Shown here piece by piece: positions 29,732-40,472 of a DNA stretch of 64,000 nucleotides. The position numbers and the translations under genes are program-made. The notes beneath the pieces are model-generated. The model saw only the letters and a list, made by a program, of their open reading frames with translations, made no database searches and was not told the DNA's origin. This DNA is from Tolypothrix brevis GSE-NOS-MK-07-07A (GTDB lineage: Bacteria; Cyanobacteriota; Cyanobacteriia; Cyanobacteriales; Nostocaceae), in NCBI GenBank assembly GCA_019358985.1, contig JAHHIJ010000007.1:150686-214685 (forward strand). Reading direction: 5' to 3'. How positions within the stretch are numbered: position 1 is the stretch's first letter; every line of letters begins with the position of its first letter.

Positions 29732-30199
29732 ATGAGAGGAAAAACCAACCAACAAATCCGTATATGGGCGATGTTGTGTCATCTCTCAGCTTTATTAGCC
29801 TGGATACTATTAATTTTAGTAGTAATTATCGGCGTTCCTCTATATCTCCCATTAAATGTTGTAGCACCATTGATTATTTGGCGAATAAAAAAAACGCAAT
29901 ATACGTGGGTTGACCTCCAAGGTAAAGAATCTTTAAATTTTCAACTTTCACTGACATTTTATGTTTTGATTCTCGTAATTATATCCTTGCTGCTAGTGTT
30001 TACAGGATTTGGTCTTGCTATGACTAGCAATGGCACAGTAAATTATATAGAGATAATTTTCCGCACATTACTAACTGGGTGTAGTGCGATCGTTCTATTC
30101 ATACTTTTATTACAATCATTTGTAGTCAGTTGTGCTGCGATCAAAGCTTATAGAGGTGAGTATTATCGTTATCCATTCACAATTAGATTTTTGATATAA
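29732..30199 (+). CDS. DUF4870-like small membrane protein
   Basis: 155 residues from the ATG at 29732. The frame is open further up, but that part translates the heptamer repeat. Helices: about residues 14-38 (MLCHLSALLAWILLILVVII), 39-50 with PLNVVAPLIIWRIKK, 78-104, and 114-138. The signature VDLQGKESLNFQLS followed by AIKAYRGEYYRYPFTIRF is that of the DUF4870/Tic20-like family. The function is unknown. It is about 105 bp after DUF1822 on the same strand and may belong to the same unit. Confidence 0.85.
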   Translation: MRGKTNQQIRIWAMLCHLSALLAWILLILVVIIGVPLYLPLNVVAPLIIWRIKKTQYTWVDLQGKESLNFQLSLTFYVLILVIISLLLVFTGFGLAMTSNGTVNYIEIIFRTLLTGCSAIVLFILLLQSFVVSCAAIKAYRGEYYRYPFTIRFLI

Positions 30200-30504
30200 C
30201 AATCCTATACAACTAATATCATGTCCGTTTAATTAACGGTAATAAAAACATCGTAACCATCGTAGAGACGTTCCGCCGGAACGTCTCTACGGTATGTATA
30301 ATAAACCTGTCATGATATAAGTGGGCGAAATTAAATGTAAAATACACTACGCTCTTGGTAGTGAGCGGTTTACCGCTCGTCGAGTCGTGATTTTAACGGC
30401 TTAAGCAGTTACTACCTTAAGGAGCGTTTATTTATACTCATCTACTTAGCAAATAAAATCGGTTTCTGATGGCTTAAAAATAATATGATATTTTAGGTAA
30501 GTTT
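30200..30504. other. Intergenic region with a MITE-like copy
   Basis: 305 bp. The MITE-like repeat 30216-30318 occupies the first part. The rest includes a hairpin GTGAGCGGTTTACCGCTCGTC near 30360 and the upstream region of the oxidoreductase gene. Confidence 0.55.
30216..30318. repeat. MITE-like element, ATATCATGTCCG family (103 bp)
   Basis: Same length as, and nearly identical to, 21401-21503: ATATCATGTCCGTTTAATTA at the left, CCTGTCATGATAT at the right, and the palindrome GACGTTCCGCCGGAACGTC in the middle. Confidence 0.87.
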
Positions 30505-31632
30505 ATGGTTTCAGGATGGCAAATGAATCAGGGTGTGATTAACGTTGCAGTTGTGGGTACAGGATTTGGGCAAAAAGTCCACATTCCCGGATTTCAAGCA
30601 CATCCTCGTACCCAGGTAGTTGCAGTATATAACCAAGACTTAGAAAAAGCCAAAGCGATCGCCCAAACCCATCATATCCCCCACGCCTGTGATACAATTG
30701 CAGATATTGTTGCCTTAAACGAAGTCCAAGCTGTTAGCATTTCCACACCGCCATTTATGCATTATGAAATGGCAAAAACAGTACTGCAAGCCGGCAAACA
30801 TTTATTATTAGAAAAACCTACCACCTTAAATGCAGCCGAAGCCAAAGAACTTTATCAGTTAGCCAACCAAAAAGGCGTAATTGCAACACTAGATTTTGAA
30901 TTTCGCTTCGTACCTGAATGGCAACTATTATCTGAATTAATATCACAAAATTACGTCGGTGTCAAGCGTTTAATTAGAATTGATTGGTTAGGTGCTTCCA
31001 GGGCTGATGCTTCCCGTCCTTGGAATTGGTACTCTCGTCAAGACCAAGGAGGTGGCGTTTTAGGGTCTTTAGGTTCCCATGCCTTTGATTACATTTACTG
31101 GCTATTTGGACCGATACGCAGATTAAACGCTCATTTAACTACTGCCATTTCCACACGAGTTGACCCCGCTACGGGAGAATCAAAATTAGTAGACAGCGAT
31201 GACACTTGTATGCTAATGCTGGAATTGGCGGATGGAACACCTTGTCAACTTTGTATCAGTGCAGTAGTTTATGCACCCCGTCCGCATTGGGTGGAAGTAT
31301 ATGGCGATAAGGGTACATTAGTTTTGGGAAGCGAAAATCAAAAAGATTACATACACGGATTTCGGGTTAAAGGTTCCCAAGCAGGTTTACCGCTGACGGA
31401 AATAGAAATTCCCAATCACTTGACTTTTTCCAAAAACTATGATGATGGGCGAATTTCTGCGTTTATTCGCGTAATTGAGCAATGGGTGCAAGGAATTGAT
31501 CGAGGTGAAGTCATTGTACCATCCTTGGGAGAAGGAGTTTATTGTCAGTTGTTGATGGATTTAGCTCATCAATCAAATGTGACAAAAAGCTGGATAAATG
31601 TACCCAATTTAGAAGAGTTTCTTGGTAGTTAA
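30505..31632 (+). CDS. Gfo/Idh/MocA-family NAD(P)-dependent oxidoreductase
   Basis: 375 residues. The N-terminal Rossmann fold has VAVVGTGFGQKVHIPGF and VVAVYNQDLEKAKAIA. The conserved catalytic-lysine motif LLLEKPTTLN is near residue 106. The C-terminal alpha/beta domain follows (GGGVLGSLGSHAFDYIYWLF). The family oxidises or reduces sugars, inositols or related compounds, and the substrate cannot be told. The start may be at 30505 or the ATG at 30523. It is a single gene flanked by repeats on both sides. Confidence 0.92.
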   Translation: MVSGWQMNQGVINVAVVGTGFGQKVHIPGFQAHPRTQVVAVYNQDLEKAKAIAQTHHIPHACDTIADIVALNEVQAVSISTPPFMHYEMAKTVLQAGKHLLLEKPTTLNAAEAKELYQLANQKGVIATLDFEFRFVPEWQLLSELISQNYVGVKRLIRIDWLGASRADASRPWNWYSRQDQGGGVLGSLGSHAFDYIYWLFGPIRRLNAHLTTAISTRVDPATGESKLVDSDDTCMLMLELADGTPCQLCISAVVYAPRPHWVEVYGDKGTLVLGSENQKDYIHGFRVKGSQAGLPLTEIEIPNHLTFSKNYDDGRISAFIRVIEQWVQGIDRGEVIVPSLGEGVYCQLLMDLAHQSNVTKSWINVPNLEEFLGS

Positions 31633-31671
31633 GCTGTCATAACAGAATAAAATGATATTGACAGCTTATCT

Positions 31672-32051
31672 ATTAGACATCTCCAGAAAACAATGTAGAG
31701 ACGTAGCAGTGCTACGTCTAATCAAGGGTTGTGGACAACGCATAATTAATTTCTGGAGATGTTTATTAGACATAGGAGTGGAAAACAATGTAGAGACGTA
31801 GCAGTGCTACGTCTAATCAAGGGTTGTGGACAACGCATAATTAATTTCTGGAGATGTTTATTAGACATAGGAGTGGAAAACAATGTAGAGACGTAGCACT
31901 GCTACGTCTAATCAAGGGTTGTGGACAACGCATAATTAATTTCTGGAGATGTTTATTAGACATAGGAGTGGAAAACAATGTAGAGACGTAGCAGTGCTAC
32001 GTCTCTACAAGAGTTGTGGACAACGCATATTTAATTTTCACTCCTATGTCT
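31672..32051. repeat. Tandem array of a palindromic MITE-like unit (95-bp period)
   Basis: It starts ATTAGACATCTCCAGAAA. The unit contains AATGTAGAGACGTAGCAGTG, a palindrome, then GTTGTGGACAACGCATAATT and AATTTCTGGAGATGTTTATT. The palindromes start at about 31695, 31790, 31885 and 31980, exactly 95 bp apart. The copies are almost identical, so the amplification is recent. This is the whole of the 460-bp space between the two flanking genes. Confidence 0.9.
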
Positions 32052-32094
32052 TGGGTAATAGTGAAAAAACAGGATTTCTGATTGGCGCCAACTT

Positions 32095-32919
32095 CTAAGC
32101 TTTTAGAATTGCCACATAGTTAGAAACACCCCGAAAATATTCCAAGTCCTCATAATATTCATCAATTTCCAACAAAATTCCACTAGGTGTCATTCGATAT
32201 ATTTCAAATTGTGGACTGATAAAATCCCAAAAATCATGAAAAAAGACTCTAGAATTAATATTTCCTGAGCCAAATTCAAATGAGAATGCGCCAATCTTTT
32301 TGTCTTTTAAAGCCTGTTCAGCACCTAATAATGCATTATATTCATTCCCTTCAATATCCATTTTTAGGAAATCAATGAATTCAATTGAATGCTCTGCCAC
32401 AATATCATCAATAGTTGTAATGTTGATTGACAGAGTATGAAAGTCAGCATTTTGCTCTTGACAAAAAGTATCACGCCTTGCAAATAGAGAAGCAATCCCA
32501 GCAGTTCTAGAAGGTGTGTGGAGCAATCCTACTCCCTTTTGCTTTCCTACGGCAGAAGGGATTAGTGTTGTGTTGGGAAGGTTTAAGGCTCTTATCTCTT
32601 TTTGACATTCTTCTACTGGCTCAACAATATATATTTTTGCGGTAGGAATAGCTTGCAAAAAATACTTTGACCAGTCGCCAACATTAGCGCCAACATCTAA
32701 AATGACTGGATTCTTTCTGAACACGAGTTTCTTGGCAATGTTGACCTCTTCGCGGATATCCCATCCAGTACCAGAGCCTTTGCCTTGTAAAAAGGCAAGA
32801 TATATCTCTACAAGGCGTACCTTCCGTCTTAAAAACTGACTGACGGCGACGCGGCTTAGTGGTTTAGCCGCTTGCTTCGCAGATTGATTTAATCGTGATG
32901 GCTTGCTTAATTGCAGCAT
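32095..32919 (-). CDS. FkbM-family methyltransferase
   Basis: 274 residues. The SAM-binding motif I is VILDVGANVGDWSKYF (about residue 73), followed by KIYIVEPVEECQKEI and the FkbM-typical FIDFLKMDIEGNEYNALLGA. Family members O-methylate sugars or other small molecules. The specific acceptor is unknown. The C-terminal part is normal in length. No obvious partner gene lies next to it; an array of repeats is downstream. Confidence 0.9.
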   Translation of the reverse strand: MLQLSKPSRLNQSAKQAAKPLSRVAVSQFLRRKVRLVEIYLAFLQGKGSGTGWDIREEVNIAKKLVFRKNPVILDVGANVGDWSKYFLQAIPTAKIYIVEPVEECQKEIRALNLPNTTLIPSAVGKQKGVGLLHTPSRTAGIASLFARRDTFCQEQNADFHTLSINITTIDDIVAEHSIEFIDFLKMDIEGNEYNALLGAEQALKDKKIGAFSFEFGSGNINSRVFFHDFWDFISPQFEIYRMTPSGILLEIDEYYEDLEYFRGVSNYVAILKA

Positions 32920-33018
32920 TGTAACAAAAAAATGTAACTAAATAACAATTACATTTACTGTTGTACTTGTATTTTATCCGGATTTACCGATGTATTATTT
33001 TTGTCTAATACCAATTCT

Positions 33019-33480
33019 TTATGAAGCTGCGGGTTTTGAACGCTGCTGGTAAAAGCCAACAACTTTCTGCACATAAGCTGCCGTAAAGCCACTGTTGCAG
33101 CCTGTATAATTACCAGTCATCCACCAACAGGCAACACCACGTACAGCTGCTGTTTCGTTGTTTTTAGTTGCGACAAACTGCTTGTTTAACTCCCGACGGG
33201 TGATGCAAGAGACAATTTGACGTGCAGTTGTAGGGCTGTTTTCAAACTCCGCTGGTGTGAGTTCCTTTTTTAGGCATGTTCTTGACCAACCTTTGAGGGT
33301 TTCTGGTTTGACTTGCCATTCGCTATAAAATCCATCATTGGCAGAGCCGGTTTTCGGTGCGGCTTGTCGCAATGCTTCTACCATCGCTGTTACTTGGTTA
33401 TCAGACACTGCCTGTTGTGCTTGTGCTGGCAATGATAATAGTCCCAAACTGATCATAACTCCAGTGAGTAGCGATCGCAT
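33019..33480 (-). CDS. Small secreted protein of unknown function
   Basis: 153 residues from the ATG at 33480. An in-frame ATG exists at 33495, but AGGAGG lies between the two and is well placed for the second. It has a signal peptide (SLLTGVMISLGLLSLPAQAQ). The mature part has conserved-looking cysteines (TCLKKEL, SCITRR, ACWWMTGNYTGC) that may form disulfides. I do not recognise the family. It lies 130 bp downstream of ftsH on the same strand. Confidence 0.8.
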   Translation of the reverse strand: MRSLLTGVMISLGLLSLPAQAQQAVSDNQVTAMVEALRQAAPKTGSANDGFYSEWQVKPETLKGWSRTCLKKELTPAEFENSPTTARQIVSCITRRELNKQFVATKNNETAAVRGVACWWMTGNYTGCNSGFTAAYVQKVVGFYQQRSKPAAS

Positions 33481-33613
33481 GAATTTCCTCCTCATGACCT
33501 TAAACTTAGCTTACAAAAAAAGGGAATGGTAAATGCCATCCCCTAGACAACGTTCGATGAAAGCACGTATTACTACAGTTGCTTCAAATCCAATTTCGGA
33601 AATACTGGATATA

Positions 33614-35500
33614 TTACAACTGAGGTGCGTACTGTTGCTTTTCAGGTACTTCTGTGTATTCAGCCACAATCTGACGGAATTCTTCGCCGTCAATAGTTTC
33701 CTTTTCGATGAGCAGATCCACCAAGCGATCGGTGACGCTGCGATTTTCGCGAATCAACCGCTTTGCTAAGTCATAACACTGCTCGACAATTTCCCGAACT
33801 TGGGAATCGATGCGACGAGCGATCGCTTCGGAATATTCAGATCGTGTCGTCCAGTCACGACCCAAAAATACTTCTCCTTGTTGACTTTCCAAAGACAGCG
33901 GACCTAACTCCGACATCCCGAAACGTGTTACCATTTGTCGTGCCATTCCTGACAACTGTTGCAAGTCTCCACCGGCACCAGTAGTCACTTCAGCATGACC
34001 AAAAATCACATCTTCAGCTGCGCGACCACCCAAAGCACCAGTAATTCTTGCTTTCAACTGAGAACGGGAAATTAACCCTTGTTCTTCGTTGGGAGTAAAC
34101 CAAGTCAAACCCTGAGCTTGTCCCCGTGGAATGAGGGTAACTTTTTGTACTGGGTCATGGTCTTTAAGCAACGTCCCTACCAAAGCGTGTCCAACTTCGT
34201 GGTAAGCAATCAAGCGCTTGCTCTTGCTATCTACCAAAGGAGTACCTTCCATCCCCGCGACAACGCGATCAACTGCGTCATCAACTTCTGCCAGGGTCAT
34301 ACCTTCTTTACGGCGTCTGGCGGTGAGAATTGCGGCTTCGTTGAGTAAGTTAGCTAAATCAGCACCAGTGAAACCAGGAGTACGGCGAGCGATCGCTTCT
34401 AAAGATACACTCTTATCTAGTTTCTTATTCCGCGCGTGAACTTGCAGAATTTCCAAGCGTCCTTTGATATCCGGTGGATCAACAGTTACTTGTCTGTCAA
34501 AGCGTCCGGGACGTAATAATGCTGCGTCTAATACATCAGGACGGTTGGTAGCCGCAATAATAATGATGCCGGTGTTACCTTCAAAACCATCCATTTCAGT
34601 CAGGAGTTGGTTTAGGGTTTGTTCTCTTTCATCGTTCCCACCACCGATACCAGCACCTCTTTGTCTGCCTACGGCGTCGATTTCATCGATAAAAATGATA
34701 CAAGGAGCGTTATCTTTCGCTTTCTTGAACAAATCCCGGACGCGGGATGCACCAACACCGACGAACATTTCTACGAATTCCGAACCGGAAATACTAAAGA
34801 AAGGTACACCAGCTTCTCCAGCGATCGCTTTTGCTAGTAAAGTTTTACCAGTGCCTGGAGGTCCAACTAACAGCACTCCTTTGGGAATACGTGCACCGAC
34901 AGCGGTAAATTTTTCTGGTTGTTTCAGGAAGGTGACAACTTCTTGCAGTTCTTCTTTAGCTTCTTCAATGCCTGCTACGTCGTCAAACTTTACTCCTGTT
35001 TTTGCCTCCATTTGAAAGCGAGCCTTAGACTTGCCAAAATTCATCGCTTGTCCAGGACCACCAGGAAGGTTGCTAGAGCGTCGGAACAAAAAGAACAATC
35101 CAGTAATCAATAGAATTGGAAAAATCAGATTACCCAACAGTCCCCAGATAGCTCCATCATTCCGCATCGGGTGAGCATCAAAGCTAATTCCTTTGGTTTT
35201 CAGCTTGGAAATTAGCTCAGGAGCGCTCATCGGCAGGTCTACCCGCACTCGTTGAACGCGATTATCGAGTTCTGGATCAACGGCTTCGACAATTGCTGTC
35301 CTACCACCTTCATAAAGATCCACGCTGGTAACTCGATCTGCATCTAAGTATTCCAGAAACCGACCATAGGTCATGCGGGTACTAGCTGTGTTCTTAGTCA
35401 TGTCCGCAGGAGAGCCAGCAAACGCTCCTTGCCAGAAGAAAAAGCCAATTACCAAAGCAGGCAATGTCCAGAGTACTAGGACTCTCCAAGAGAATTTCAT
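33614..35500 (-). CDS. ftsH: ATP-dependent zinc metalloprotease FtsH
   Basis: 628 residues, the size of cyanobacterial FtsH2-type proteins. There are two transmembrane helices (about 7-26 and 112-134), then the AAA module with Walker A GPPGTGKT, Walker [14 protein letters not shown] ([20 protein letters not shown]) and the protease zinc motif HEVGH. FtsH complexes in cyanobacteria degrade damaged photosystem II D1 and other membrane proteins. The closest type seems FtsH2 by length and LALLRPGRF context, but paralogue assignment needs alignment. It has its own upstream region with a hairpin at 35522-35552. Confidence 0.96.
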   Translation of the reverse strand: MKFSWRVLVLWTLPALVIGFFFWQGAFAGSPADMTKNTASTRMTYGRFLEYLDADRVTSVDLYEGGRTAIVEAVDPELDNRVQRVRVDLPMSAPELISKLKTKGISFDAHPMRNDGAIWGLLGNLIFPILLITGLFFLFRRSSNLPGGPGQAMNFGKSKARFQMEAKTGVKFDDVAGIEEAKEELQEVVTFLKQPEKFTAVGARIPKGVLLVGPPGTGKTLLAKAIAGEAGVPFFSISGSEFVEMFVGVGASRVRDLFKKAKDNAPCIIFIDEIDAVGRQRGAGIGGGNDEREQTLNQLLTEMDGFEGNTGIIIIAATNRPDVLDAALLRPGRFDRQVTVDPPDIKGRLEILQVHARNKKLDKSVSLEAIARRTPGFTGADLANLLNEAAILTARRRKEGMTLAEVDDAVDRVVAGMEGTPLVDSKSKRLIAYHEVGHALVGTLLKDHDPVQKVTLIPRGQAQGLTWFTPNEEQGLISRSQLKARITGALGGRAAEDVIFGHAEVTTGAGGDLQQLSGMARQMVTRFGMSELGPLSLESQQGEVFLGRDWTTRSEYSEAIARRIDSQVREIVEQCYDLAKRLIRENRSVTDRLVDLLIEKETIDGEEFRQIVAEYTEVPEKQQYAPQL

Positions 35501-35772
35501 AAGAAAAAAATGGTAAGTGGAAAACCCACAGGCTTTGACTCCGTGGGAGGTAAACGGATGTTTATAAATCCATTTTGTTTAATCTGATGTTTTACATGCA
35601 TCCCCATAGGGCTATTGAAGCGCTACGGCAAATCCATAACATCATTAAGAATCTTAATTAAATTTAACTTAATTCTAATACAATCCGCCAAAAAAGAAAT
35701 TGATTGATATTCTTTCTCAATAAATGTCAGGCTTTGTCGGGAAAATAGTTTACTAGGACATTGCTCCCCAAA

Positions 35773-36825
35773 TTAGCCAGATAAACGAACTAAAGCCAGA
35801 GAGTAGGCTCCTAAATTAAAAGCTTTTCCCAACAACAATTGTTGAGTGATGCTGGTATTTTGCACTCCATCTGCATTTAGGTAAAAAATAGGCAAAATAT
35901 TCGGGATTTTGATGCCTGACATACCTGTTAAAGTAAGTTCGGCAGGTTTAGCTGATTTGTTGATTAACAATAAAGAACGTCGTCCGTCAGCATTTCTGAC
36001 TGCCATTGCTTCTATACTAGAGCGATCGCTCTTTGTCTGCATCACTGTACCTGTTAAATACTTTACTCCCCAGGCAAATACAGTAGCGGCGGGTCGCAAA
36101 CGATTTTCTGAGTCAATCATGCCATAAATTCCGTCCTTCAAATGCCAGGAGGTTGCCATATCTACACCTGCTTCTGCTAGGTGTTTGAGTACCGAAGCAA
36201 ACCAAACTGCTCCAATGTGAGTATTTTGACGTTTCTCACCCGATTCCCAAGAGTAGTTAATATTGTATTCGCCTAGTAATAAGGGTATATGACGCTGGGG
36301 AATATACTTTTTGGTAATTGCCCGAAATTCTCGCACTTGTTGACCATAATTAGGCGTGTAAGCCATGATTTTATCAGTAGACTCCTTCGCATCACCGCTA
36401 GCATAACGATGCCAAGAGATAAAGTCTACATTAGAAGCGCAACTTTCCAAAAATGATGCGAGTCGGCTTGATTTATCCCAAGTGAGGACAGGACCACCAA
36501 TTTTAATTTTGGGGTCTTTGGCTTTCATTGCTTGAGCAACTTTGTTGTATATAAGCCATAGTTCGTCAAGCTTTCCTGCTTTATGATAGCGCACATCCTG
36601 TTCATTAAATGGTTCCCAATATAGTATCTGACGAGATAGACGTTGATTGAGAATTACCACTAACTCTGCACAAAAAGCTGCATAGTTGTCATATTCTTTA
36701 GGGTGTAGCAGACCATCTGGAGTTTGTTGCATCCACTTAGTCCAACCGGGGATATTTTGAATAATGGTGGGTTTTTGGGGATAAGATGCATCGAAACCTG
36801 CTTTAATTTTGGCTATATCCCAGGT
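35773..36825 (-). pseudogene. 5'-truncated glycoside hydrolase (GH39/GH-A-like)
   Basis: The reading frame is homologous-looking well upstream of the first ATG (36732): WDIAKIKAGFDASYPQKPTI, IQNIPGWTKW. No start codon precedes it; a stop lies further upstream inside the tgt region. The remaining ~350 residues have GH-A clan acid/base (YWEPFNEQD) and nucleophile (LLLGEYN) motifs and a C-terminal beta domain. The N-terminal barrel strands are missing. The junction with tgt is a purine-rich low-complexity tract (TGGGGAGAGGGA on the - strand), suggesting a deletion or recombination there. Confidence 0.7.
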
Positions 36826-36826
36826 T

Positions 36827-38008
<1,182 letters not shown>

Positions 38009-38024
38009 CTATTGACTCTTGATT

Positions 38025-38477
38025 TTAAAACGAATCAGAACTGTCATCGTCAATTTCTGCATCCCACCTAGCTGATAGTACCTGTTCCATCATGGCTTCA
38101 ATGGTGCTAACATTCAAGTTGCGATCGCGTCGCTCTTGTAAAGGGGTAGACAAAGGAATAAGTCGCAAACGGGTTCCTTCTTGCACCAAATCAAAAAAAC
38201 TTTGCTGCTGCGGAGACTGTTTTAATTCCAAATAATCGAAGCTATAAATATTTAAATAAAGAGCATGGTTAGCTACGAGTGTAGAGCGTTGCGGATTCGC
38301 AAATACTTCCATTACATCACCATCACCCTCGCTCTGCAATTTGCCATCTTGGGTGTAAATGTAGTGGACGCGACCTAAATCTGTCAACAATCGTCGTATA
38401 TCGAGCTTATTTACAATTACGCCCGTGTTAATGATGCACGGAGCTGGTATCTTGGTGTCGGGTAGATGGTGGCTCAT
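38025..38477 (-). CDS. Conserved-looking hypothetical protein
   Basis: 150 residues from ATG 38477 (MSHHLPDTKIPAPCIINTGV). An upstream in-frame ATG at 38516 adds 13 residues of less conserved look. It has no signal peptide or membrane helix and an acidic C-terminal tail (WDAEIDDDSSDSF). The middle has GDGDVMEVFANPQRSTLVAN. The function is not recognised. It lies 67 bp upstream of tgt on the same strand and could be its operon partner. Confidence 0.75.
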   Translation of the reverse strand: MSHHLPDTKIPAPCIINTGVIVNKLDIRRLLTDLGRVHYIYTQDGKLQSEGDGDVMEVFANPQRSTLVANHALYLNIYSFDYLELKQSPQQQSFFDLVQEGTRLRLIPLSTPLQERRDRNLNVSTIEAMMEQVLSARWDAEIDDDSSDSF

Positions 38478-38516
38478 AATTAAATAGCTTGAGTGCGCGA
38501 AGGTGAAGTACAACAC

Positions 38517-38902
38517 AGCTAAACAGTCAATTGAACAGATAGAGCTAAACCCTACGTTTAAATAATTATCAACTTTTTTGTGGGGCGAACAACTAATAAT
38601 TTGAGATCAGTTACTTAGTCAACAATCGGTACAATGGAACGAACACTGATTAAATTGCTACTTCGGAAAATAGTGATTCGGTTTATTTTATACTATGCAT
38701 TTTTACTTAAGAACTGAGATAAGGATAACAAAATTTTCCGGGATAATTTATCATGAGAGTAAATCTTATTTAAAGCTTTAAAATTTGATGCTGCTCCCTG
38801 TGCGGGAATTTTCAGCGTCATTCTTAATTTGTCCTTTATTTTTTGTCATTTGTCATCTGTAAAAATGCTAATGACTAATAACTAAGAAATAAGGTAACAA
38901 AT
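38517..38902. other. Intergenic region upstream of cobS
   Basis: 386 bp, AT-rich, between divergent genes. I looked for a cobalamin riboswitch because cobS follows, but saw no clear B12-box-like core. No repeat is recognised. Confidence 0.5.
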
Positions 38903-39673
38903 ATGACTAATGAAGAGCAATGGTGGAAAAAAAGTTTGTCCCAAATAGCAGCTTCCGTGATATTTTATACTGTGATTCCTTTGCCATATTTGGACAAATT
39001 AGACTTTTCCCAGGTGGCACGCTTTGCGCCGGTGATTGGGTTGATGATTGGGGGAATTTTGGGGCTATTTGATACTGGGATGAATTATCTGGGTATGCCA
39101 GTATTAACTCGTAGTGCCTTGGTAATTAGTGTTTGGATTGCGATTACGGGAGGACTGCATTTAGATGGGGTAATGGATACTGCTGATGGGTTAGCGGTAG
39201 GTGACAAAGAACGACGATTGGAGGTGATGACAGATAGTGCCACAGGTGCGTTTGGGGCAATGGCAGCGATCGCCTTGCTATTATTAAAAACAACCGCATT
39301 GACAGACATACACCAAAACCGCTGGTTAGTTTTGATGGCTGCTTGTGGGTGGGGACGTTGGGGGCAAATTTTGGCGATCGCTCAATATCCTTACCTCAAA
39401 TTAACTGGTAAAGGCGCATTTCACAAAGAAGCAATTCGTTCTTATAAAGATTGCTTACCAGGATTATTGCTGCTGTTGAGTTTAAGTGGTTTAGAAATTT
39501 TAACAGACAAACGCCTATTTTTTGCATTAGGGATGACATTGGCAGGAAGTGCGATCGCTTTTGTGACTGGTGCTTGGTTTAATTACAAATTAGGGGGACA
39601 TACAGGAGATACATACGGTGCAGTCGTTGAGTGGACTGAAGCCTTATTTCTCTGTATGCTGACTGCACTGTGA
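38903..39673 (+). CDS. cobS: Adenosylcobinamide-GDP ribazoletransferase (cobalamin synthase)
   Basis: 256 residues, hydrophobic with about six membrane helices. The family motif [16 protein letters not shown] lies near residue 78, followed by [20 protein letters not shown]. CobS joins adenosylcobinamide-GDP with alpha-ribazole (or its phosphate) at the membrane, the last assembly step of the B12 nucleotide loop. The start ATG at 38903 follows AAGG about 9 nt upstream. No other cob gene is adjacent, although a cobalt-sensor-like gene is 3 kb away. Confidence 0.93.
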   Translation: MTNEEQWWKKSLSQIAASVIFYTVIPLPYLDKLDFSQVARFAPVIGLMIGGILGLFDTGMNYLGMPVLTRSALVISVWIAITGGLHLDGVMDTADGLAVGDKERRLEVMTDSATGAFGAMAAIALLLLKTTALTDIHQNRWLVLMAACGWGRWGQILAIAQYPYLKLTGKGAFHKEAIRSYKDCLPGLLLLLSLSGLEILTDKRLFFALGMTLAGSAIAFVTGAWFNYKLGGHTGDTYGAVVEWTEALFLCMLTAL

Positions 39674-39721
39674 ACGATTTTGGCTTTTACGAAAAGTTTG
39701 AGGGTCGGTTTTCTTTGCTCA

Positions 39722-39997
39722 TATCATGACAGATTTATTACAATACGGTTGTATTGACGTTCCTGTAAAGACGTTCCGGCGGAACGTCTCTACGAGGGTT
39801 TCGGGGCAACGCATAATGTAAAGACGTTCCGGCGGAACGTCTCTACGAGGGTTTCGGGGCAACGCATAATGTAAAGACGTTCCGGCGGAACGTCTCTACG
39901 AGGGTTTCGGGGCAACACATAATGTAAAGACGTTCCGGCGGAACGTCTCTACGAGGGTTTCGGGCAACGCATAATTTAGATTCTGGAGATGTCTATT
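39722..39997. repeat. Tandem palindrome array (53-bp period) with MITE-like ends
   Basis: It begins ATATCATGACAGATTTATTA, the end sequence of the ATATCATG family. Four palindromes GTAAAGACGTTCCGGCGGAA start at 39765, 39818, 39871 and 39924, with spacer TACGAGGGTTTCGGGGCAAC. The end TTCTGGAGATGTCTATTTA belongs to the TAGACATCTCCAGAA family. This is a composite of two repeat families. The unit is contiguous, so it is not a CRISPR. Confidence 0.85.
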
Positions 39998-40451
39998 TAA
40001 CTGGTTGCAACTTTGTCACTTTAAGTTTATAGACGCCAACTCCAGTTTCTCCGAAAGACCTGACACGAATGATATAATTTCCTGTTTGTGTAATGCGGGT
40101 GAACAGCAGGGAATTACTGCTACCATCGGGACCGTCATCATTTTCTGCTACTGTCGATCCGTCAGGTGCTAGCAGCGTGATGATGGCATCAAAGCTGTCA
40201 GATGACAGATCAACTGCGAGATTATCACCCTTGGTCAGTCTCACAAGGTAATCACGGGCAAAGCCACCTTGACCGGTGGGAATGTCTTTATCTGAAAGCG
40301 TATCAGAAATTTCCGCGCTATTAGGTAAAGGTATGGGAGTATACAACTTATTTTGAGCAAAAGCTACTGTTGTACTCATACCAATTGCCAGCAATGTCGC
40401 AGGAACAATTATTACTTGCCTCAAACTTACCCCGAAAGCTTTAGTTATCAT
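39993..40451 (-). CDS. Secreted protein with PPC (pre-peptidase C-terminal) domain
   Basis: 152 residues. It has a signal peptide (IVPATLLAIGMSTTVAFAQ). The rest is a single PPC-like beta domain: DYLVRLTKGDNLAVDLSSDS, FDAIITLLAPDGSTVAENDD, GNYIIRVRSFGETGVGVYKL. PPC domains usually accompany secreted peptidases, but here it stands alone. The exported protein may bind other envelope components. The stop codon lies within the end of the downstream repeat. Confidence 0.88.
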   Translation of the reverse strand: MITKAFGVSLRQVIIVPATLLAIGMSTTVAFAQNKLYTPIPLPNSAEISDTLSDKDIPTGQGGFARDYLVRLTKGDNLAVDLSSDSFDAIITLLAPDGSTVAENDDGPDGSSNSLLFTRITQTGNYIIRVRSFGETGVGVYKLKVTKLQPVK

Positions 40452-40472
40452 AGGAATACACGGAATGCGGAA

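Noticed and set aside
31672..32051. Regular direct repeats, possible CRISPR array
   Set aside because: The whole 95-bp unit repeats, including the spacer part, and the unit contains a palindrome of an interspersed family. There are no unique spacers. The same holds for 39765-39976.
38517..38902. Possible cobalamin riboswitch before cobS
   Set aside because: No B12-box-like core or the expected stem arrangement could be identified by eye.
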